Below, one piece after another: positions 59,289 to 64,000 of a stretch of 64,000 nucleotides of DNA. Positions within the stretch are counted from its first letter, which is position 1. Every line of letters starts with the position of its first letter. This DNA comes from JBCCXZ01 sp965228005 (GTDB taxonomy: Bacteria; Planctomycetota; Planctomycetia; Pirellulales; Lacipirellulaceae), in contig CBDDGV010000003.1 of NCBI GenBank assembly GCA_965228005.1, positions 496,001-560,000 on the forward strand, read 5' to 3'. The notes beneath the pieces are model-generated. The model had not been told where the DNA came from, searched no databases, and was given only the letters and a program-made list of their open reading frames with translations. The translations under genes were made by a program, and so were the position numbers.

Positions 59289-62047
59289 GTCGGCAGCAGA
59301 TGGTTTCATCACTCCAATCTCAGGACTCGACGAACGGGCAAAGGATTGTTTCGGATCGGGGCAATGACGGCCGGCGGTTTTCCCTAATGACCGCCGTCGC
59401 GGCTTTCGTCTGCTTCGCATGCACCGCGGGCGTTGCGATGTCGTCGGGCCTCCCCCACGTTGTGGTGATCGTGGTCGACGACATGGGCTACGGCGATCCC
59501 GGGTGTTACAACCCTCGGTCGAAGATCGCCACGCCCAACATCGATGCGCTGGCAGAAGACGGCATGCGGTTCACGGACGCGCACGCGGCCGGCCCGCTCT
59601 GCCACATGTCGCGGTTCGGTCTGCTGACGGGCTGCTACCCGTTCCGCATCGATGTCACGCGTTGGCCCTCCGAACCGCTCATCAAGCCGGGGCAAGCGAC
59701 CTTCGCGTCTGTGGCTCAAGAGAGCGGCTACCGCACCGCCATGGTCGGCAAGTGGCACCTCGGATTCCGCGAGGGCTCGTACGACGAGCATCTGCCGGGC
59801 GGCCCGATCGACCACGGGTTCGACAGTTTTTTCGGCATCCGCGCATCGACCGACATCCCGCCGTACTTCTACATCCGGGGCGACCGCGCGGTGCAGCCCC
59901 CGACAAATCGGATCGAGGAGAACCACAGCGAAGGCTGGGCCGCCACGCAGGGCGCCTTCTGGCGCGGCGGCGGGATCGCCCCCGACATGAAGCTCGACGA
60001 GGTGCTGCCTCGGTTCACCGACGAAGCGATCCAGGTGATCGACCGGCACGCAGACAACAGCGCAGAGCAGCCGCTGCTGCTGTACCTGGCTTACCCCAGC
60101 CCGCACACCCCTTGGCTCCCTTCCGAAGAGTTCCAGGGCAAGAGCAGTGTCGGCATGTACGGCGACTTCGTCATGATGGTCGACCACGAGATCGGCCGCG
60201 TCCTCGAAGCGTTGCGCCTCGCCGGGATGACCGAGGACACGCTGGTGGTGTTCACCTCAGACAACGGCCCGATGTGGCGCGACGAAGATCGCGAGCGCTT
60301 CGGGCACGACTCGGCCGGCGGTTTGAGGGGCATGAAGGGTGACGCCTGGGAGGCGGGGCACCGCATGCCGTTCATCGTGCGTTGGCCCGGCGTTGTGACG
60401 GCCGGGAGCCGAACGGACCAAACCATTTCCTTCACGGACCTGTTGGCCACGATGGCCGAGATCGCCGGCGTCGATCTCCCGCCGGGCGCGGGACCAGACA
60501 GCTTCAGCTTCCTGCCCGTCTTGAGGGGTGAACAGCCTGAGGACGAGCCCGTCCGAGGGCCCCTGGTCGTCGCCGCCGGCAGCGTGCCGAAGATGATGAC
60601 GATCCGTGGAGGCGACTGGAAGCTGATCACCGAACTGGGGTCGGGGGGGTTCTCCAAGCCGAAGCGGATCGAGCCCCAGCCCGGCGGTCCCGCAGGGCAG
60701 CTGTACAACCTTGCCGCAGACCCCGGCGAGCAGAACAACCTCTACCAGCAGCACCCGAAGATCGTGGCGCACGGCAGGCGGGCTCTCCAAAGGGTCCTCG
60801 AAGCCGGCATGACGCGCGAGGCGGAGCCCGTGTTGTTCGACAACAGCACGCTCAAAGGCAAGGTCCTGTGCGGGTACCAGGGTTGGTTCAACACCCCGGG
60901 CGACGGGATGGGGCTCGGCTGGACGCACTGGAGCAGGAAGGGGAAGACCACCCCCGGTCCAGGCAACATCACCGTGGACCTCTGGCCCGACCTCTCCGAA
61001 TTCGACTCCGACGAGCGCTACGCGACGGAGTTCCGGCACGCGGACGGCCGGGTTGCCGAGGTCTTCAGCAGCGCAAACCGCAAGACGGTCGAGCGGCACT
61101 TCCAATGGATGCAGGACTACGGCATCGACGGCGTCTTCTTGCAGCGGTTCGCCAACGGGTTGATCCAGACAGACCTCCGCGATCACAAGGACGTCGTGCT
61201 GTCGCACGTCCGCCTCGCCGCCCGCCAGACGGGCCGCGTCTACGCGGTGATGTACGACCTCTCCGGTCTCTCGGCGGGGGGCGTTGAACGCGTCTACCAC
61301 GACTGGCGCGTCCTGCAAGAGAAGCACCGCGTCACGGAAGACCCCACCTATCTCCACCACAACGGCAAGCCGCTCGTAGCGGTGTGGGGGGTTGGTTTCG
61401 GCAGCGACAACAAACCGCGTGAGTACTCGTTAGAAGAGTGTGCCACGCTCGTTGCGCGGCTGAAGGACGAAGGCATCTCAGTGATGCTGGGGGTCCCGAC
61501 GGGCTGGCGGGAGCTGACGCGGGACGCCATGAACGACCGGGCTCTGCACGACGTGATCAAGTCCGCGGACATTGTCAGCCCCTGGACGCCCGGCCGCTAT
61601 CGAACGCTCGAAGGGGTGAGCGAACACGCCCAGCGCCATTGGAAACCAGACGCACGTTGGTGCCGGCGGCAGAAGCTGGCGTACCTCCCCGTCGTGTTCC
61701 CCGGTTTCAGCTGGCACAACCTCAAAGGCGACGAGTTGGGGGCCATCCCCAGGCTCAAGGGCCGGTTCCTCTGGTCGCAGATGGTGGAGGCGAGGCGCTC
61801 GGGCGCAGAGACCATCTACGTCGCGATGTTCGACGAAGTCGACGAGGGCACCGCCATCTTCAAGTGCACGGATGACCCGCCCGTGGGCGAGGGCGTTTCG
61901 TTCCTCGGGTACGAAGGCCTGGCGAGCGACCACTACCTCTGGCTCACCGGCGAGGGGGGGCGGATGCTGCGCGGGGAGACCCCCGCCACGAGAGAACCGC
62001 CCGAAAGAGGCCGACTCGCAAACCGCCGGGCCTCCGCAGCCCCCTGA
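59285..62047 (+). CDS. Sulfatase fused to a GH71/99-like glycosidase
   Basis: A 920-residue exported protein. GTG 59285 overlaps the GH92 stop; ATG 59300 is an alternative. The signal helix is MTAVAAFVCFACTAGVAMSS. The S1 sulfatase half (about 55-510) has HVVVIVVDDMGYGD, VGKWHLG and FTSDNGPMW. Its formylglycine motif is Cys106-His-Met-Ser-Arg (CHMSRFGLLTG), with Met where Pro or Ala is usual. The second half (about 525-905) is the GH71/99-like domain, sharing GKVLCGYQGWFNTPGDG, RHFQWMQDYGIDGVFLQRF, PGFSWHNLKGDE and MFDEVDEGTAIF with the protein at 41379. One polypeptide would remove sulfate and cut the chain. No PEP-CTERM or dockerin part. Confidence 0.88.
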   Translation: MSRQQMVSSLQSQDSTNGQRIVSDRGNDGRRFSLMTAVAAFVCFACTAGVAMSSGLPHVVVIVVDDMGYGDPGCYNPRSKIATPNIDALAEDGMRFTDAHAAGPLCHMSRFGLLTGCYPFRIDVTRWPSEPLIKPGQATFASVAQESGYRTAMVGKWHLGFREGSYDEHLPGGPIDHGFDSFFGIRASTDIPPYFYIRGDRAVQPPTNRIEENHSEGWAATQGAFWRGGGIAPDMKLDEVLPRFTDEAIQVIDRHADNSAEQPLLLYLAYPSPHTPWLPSEEFQGKSSVGMYGDFVMMVDHEIGRVLEALRLAGMTEDTLVVFTSDNGPMWRDEDRERFGHDSAGGLRGMKGDAWEAGHRMPFIVRWPGVVTAGSRTDQTISFTDLLATMAEIAGVDLPPGAGPDSFSFLPVLRGEQPEDEPVRGPLVVAAGSVPKMMTIRGGDWKLITELGSGGFSKPKRIEPQPGGPAGQLYNLAADPGEQNNLYQQHPKIVAHGRRALQRVLEAGMTREAEPVLFDNSTLKGKVLCGYQGWFNTPGDGMGLGWTHWSRKGKTTPGPGNITVDLWPDLSEFDSDERYATEFRHADGRVAEVFSSANRKTVERHFQWMQDYGIDGVFLQRFANGLIQTDLRDHKDVVLSHVRLAARQTGRVYAVMYDLSGLSAGGVERVYHDWRVLQEKHRVTEDPTYLHHNGKPLVAVWGVGFGSDNKPREYSLEECATLVARLKDEGISVMLGVPTGWRELTRDAMNDRALHDVIKSADIVSPWTPGRYRTLEGVSEHAQRHWKPDARWCRRQKLAYLPVVFPGFSWHNLKGDELGAIPRLKGRFLWSQMVEARRSGAETIYVAMFDEVDEGTAIFKCTDDPPVGEGVSFLGYEGLASDHYLWLTGEGGRMLRGETPATREPPERGRLANRRASAAP

Positions 62048-62123
62048 GCAGTCCGCGGCGTGTGCGATCCCGAGGCTGCTGAAACACACCACGAGGTAGA
62101 ACTCCCCCCCAGGGCGCCGTCTT

Positions 62124-63620
62124 ATGAAACGACTCACTGCGTGGTTCCTGTTATTAAAATGCCTAGCGGCGGCTCCGATGGTGCACGCGGAGCCGTCTAA
62201 GACCAACGTCTTGTTCATCGTCTGCGACGACCTGAACACCCACGTCTCTACTTCCGGCTACCAGCCGATCCACACCCCGTCGTTCGACAAGCTGGCCGCG
62301 GCCGGCATGGCCTTCAACCGGGCCTACTGCCAGTACCCCGTGTGCGGGCCGTCCCGGGCCTCCTTCCTCCACGGGCTCTACCCGCAGTCCACTGGGGTGC
62401 TCGACAACAAGTCCGACATCCGCCAGACCAGGCCGGGCACGGTCTCGATGCCGCAGTGGTTCAAGCAGTCGGGCTACTGGACCGCCGCGGTCGGCAAGGT
62501 GTTCCACAACCCCCAGACCGACCCGGGCGACCTCGCCTGGGACGAGATGCACCGCTTCGGCAACGACGAGATGCCGATGGTCACCCCCATCCGCGAGAAG
62601 TTCGAGGCGGAACACGGCCCCATCACGCGGGGAAAAGTCCGCCGCAAGTGGCGGGAGCTCTACCCGACGATCGCAAAGCAGACACGCGGGCAGCACGTCG
62701 GTTACGGGCCTTCGGGCCTATCCGACGAGCAGCACATGGACGGCAAGAACGCCCGCCAGGTCGCCTCGTGGTTGGAGGGGCACAGCCACGGCGACAAGCC
62801 GTTCTTCATCGCCTGCGGCATCCAGAAACCGCACGTCCCGTTCCTCGCGCCGGACAAGTACTTCGATCTGTACCCCAAGAACGCCCTGCGTTTCTCGCCC
62901 GCGCCGCCCGGTTTTTGGAAGCAGGCGCCGAGGTCGGCTATCGACGGGCGCTACCGGACGTTCGGGTTCGAGCTTGGCCAAGAGAACGACGTGCTCCGTC
63001 GCGAGTACATGCAGGCTTACCACGCGTGCATCTCGTTCATTGATGCGCAAATCGGGTTGGTCCTCGACGCCCTGCAACGCAGCGGTCACTGGGACGACAC
63101 CGTGGTCGTGCTGACCTCCGACCACGGATGCCAGCTCGGCGAGCACTTCATGTGGGGCAAGGTCACACTATTCGAGGTGTGCAACCGTGTGCCGCTTGTC
63201 GTGCGGGCGCCGGGCTCCACGCAGCCGGGCACTTCGAGTGAGGGGCTGGTCGAGCTGATCGACCTCTTCCCCACGCTCGCCGAGTTGTGCGGGGGTTCCG
63301 CCCCCGAGGGCCTGCAAGGCACGAGCTTCGCGCCCGCGCTCGCCGAACCCACAGCGGGGGGCAAGCAGTACGCCTACACGGTTGTTCGACGCGGCCCCAA
63401 GCTGGGCCGTGCGGTCCGCACCGACCGCTTCCGCTACTCGGTGTGGCCCGACGGAGAAGAACTGTACGACCTCGAGTCCGACCCTGCCGAGCATGTCAAC
63501 CTGGCGACCGCTCCGGAGCACGCAGACACGCTTAACGGCTTGCGTGACCTGCTGGCCCGCGCCGAGTCGCGAGCAAAGGCCGCAAGACGATCATTGGTGA
63601 GCGGCCTCCGAGGCTCTTAG
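62124..63620 (+). CDS. S1-type sulfatase, iduronate-2-sulfatase-like
   Basis: A 498-residue protein with a signal peptide ending PMVHAEP. Metal site NVLFIVCDDLNTH; formylglycine motif Cys74-Gly-Pro-Ser-Arg (YPVCGPSRASFLHG), intact. Further conserved parts are AAVGKVFHNP, FIACGIQKPHVPF, VVLTSDHGCQLGEHFMWGK and ELYDLESDPAEHVNLA. It is a close paralogue of the sulfatase at 45077, which has Gly in place of the Cys. Maturation needs a formylglycine-generating enzyme, not in this window. Near the end of the alpha-mannan-type operon; likely removes sulfate from mannan or a similar glycan. Confidence 0.92.
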   Translation: MKRLTAWFLLLKCLAAAPMVHAEPSKTNVLFIVCDDLNTHVSTSGYQPIHTPSFDKLAAAGMAFNRAYCQYPVCGPSRASFLHGLYPQSTGVLDNKSDIRQTRPGTVSMPQWFKQSGYWTAAVGKVFHNPQTDPGDLAWDEMHRFGNDEMPMVTPIREKFEAEHGPITRGKVRRKWRELYPTIAKQTRGQHVGYGPSGLSDEQHMDGKNARQVASWLEGHSHGDKPFFIACGIQKPHVPFLAPDKYFDLYPKNALRFSPAPPGFWKQAPRSAIDGRYRTFGFELGQENDVLRREYMQAYHACISFIDAQIGLVLDALQRSGHWDDTVVVLTSDHGCQLGEHFMWGKVTLFEVCNRVPLVVRAPGSTQPGTSSEGLVELIDLFPTLAELCGGSAPEGLQGTSFAPALAEPTAGGKQYAYTVVRRGPKLGRAVRTDRFRYSVWPDGEELYDLESDPAEHVNLATAPEHADTLNGLRDLLARAESRAKAARRSLVSGLRGS

Positions 63621-63660
63621 CAAGACACCCGCAACTGTCCCCGACACCCGCAGACAAGCC

Positions 63661-64000
63661 ATGCGTATCCAAACCGTCCCCGTGTTCCTCGCGTTCCTCG
63701 TGATGGGCGTCGCCGACGCGATGGGCCCGATGTCGGATGCCGTGATGGAGCAGTACCGGGTCAGCAACGTCATGGCAACGTTGCTGTCGTTCTTTGTTTT
63801 CATAGCGTTTGCGGCCTTCAGCCTGCCCGGGGGCCTCTTGGCGGCGCGGATCGGCATGAAGAAGCTGCTCCTGCTGGGGCTCGCGTTGAACGCGGTTGCC
63901 ATGCTGATCCCGAGCTTGTCGGCGCCCGGGTTCTCGGTGCTGCTGGCGTGCATCTTTACACTGGGTGTGGGGACGACGTTCCTCCAGGTCGCCGGCAACC
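63661..64000 (+). CDS. MFS sugar transporter, FucP/FHS-like, 3' truncated by window edge
   Basis: The frame starts at ATG 63661 and stays open to the last base (113 residues seen). The N-terminus RIQTVPVFLAFLVMGVADAMG forms membrane segment 1, followed by VMATLLSFFVFIAFAAFSLP, LLAARIGMKKLLLLGLALN and FTLGVGTTFLQVAGN. The last resembles the LQVAGNP region of fucose:H+ symporter-like MFS proteins. It lies 40 bases after the sulfatase and is the probable importer of the monosaccharide or oligosaccharide made by the operon. Confidence 0.82.
   Translation, partial: MRIQTVPVFLAFLVMGVADAMGPMSDAVMEQYRVSNVMATLLSFFVFIAFAAFSLPGGLLAARIGMKKLLLLGLALNAVAMLIPSLSAPGFSVLLACIFTLGVGTTFLQVAGN

Noticed and set aside
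1..64000. tRNA, rRNA, CRISPR arrays, insertion sequences, prophage or toxin-antitoxin genes
   Set aside because: No cloverleaf-like, repeat-spacer, transposase or phage-type sequence was recognised on either strand.

Overview
The window is a chromosomal segment of a GC-rich planctomycete, most likely Pirellulales (a Lacipirellulaceae-like genus is my inference). The signs are: twelve genes ending in PEP-CTERM-type sorting tails; dockerin-like Ca-binding cassettes of the DGDGDVDVADAL type; three DUF1559 proteins with type IV prepilin N-termini, each paired with a small lipoprotein; ECF sigma/FecR-type membrane sensor pairs; a LEPR-XLL-like N-terminus on a large exported enzyme; and several S1-type sulfatases. 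No tRNA, rRNA, CRISPR array, transposase or SusC/SusD-like pair was seen.

Layout. 1-3.5 kb: end of a redoxin/TPR protein, a divergent HxlR regulator and CxxC mini-thioredoxin, and a lamin-tail-like PEP-CTERM protein. 3.9-15.5 kb: mostly minus-strand exported proteins (two tandem PEP-CTERM paralogues, DUF1559, lipoprotein, CRTAC1-like FG-GAP protein, GH30) facing a second DUF1559-lipoprotein pair. 16.0-21.5 kb: ECF sigma factor overlapping a FecR protein with two LamG-like ectodomains, then an exported vanadium-dependent haloperoxidase. 21.5-27.6 kb: a zinc-ribbon/coiled-coil/solute-binding fusion, an SRPBCC protein, and divergent katG (with signal peptide) and an OxyR-type regulator.

27.8-41.1 kb looks like a beta-1,3-glucan (laminarin-type) locus: an exported GH17, a large cytosolic phosphorylase-like protein (GH149/GH94-like), a GPH-family sugar:cation symporter, a LacI regulator, a giant metzincin-like PEP-CTERM protein and a GH16 laminarinase. 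Operator-like palindromes sit upstream of lacI and of GH16. A roughly 96-bp repeat with CTAG ends occurs twice here and supplies the stop codons of three flanking genes.

41.4-64 kb looks like a locus for a sulfated alpha-mannan or related alpha-glycan. A 431-bp divergent control region separates a minus-strand unit (ECF sigma, FecR anti-sigma-like protein, a sulfatase lacking its formylglycine Cys, a LEPR-XLL GH71/99-like enzyme) from a plus-strand operon (two PEP-CTERM paralogues, a LamG + GH99 fusion carrying an internal sorting signal, DUF1559, lipoprotein, GH92 alpha-mannosidase, a sulfatase::GH71/99 fusion, another sulfatase and an MFS sugar transporter that runs off the window). The tight spacing (ATGA and GTGA overlaps) suggests coordinated expression. 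The idea that DUF1559 pseudopilins and dockerin/PEP-CTERM proteins form the surface capture layer in place of SusC/D is inference.
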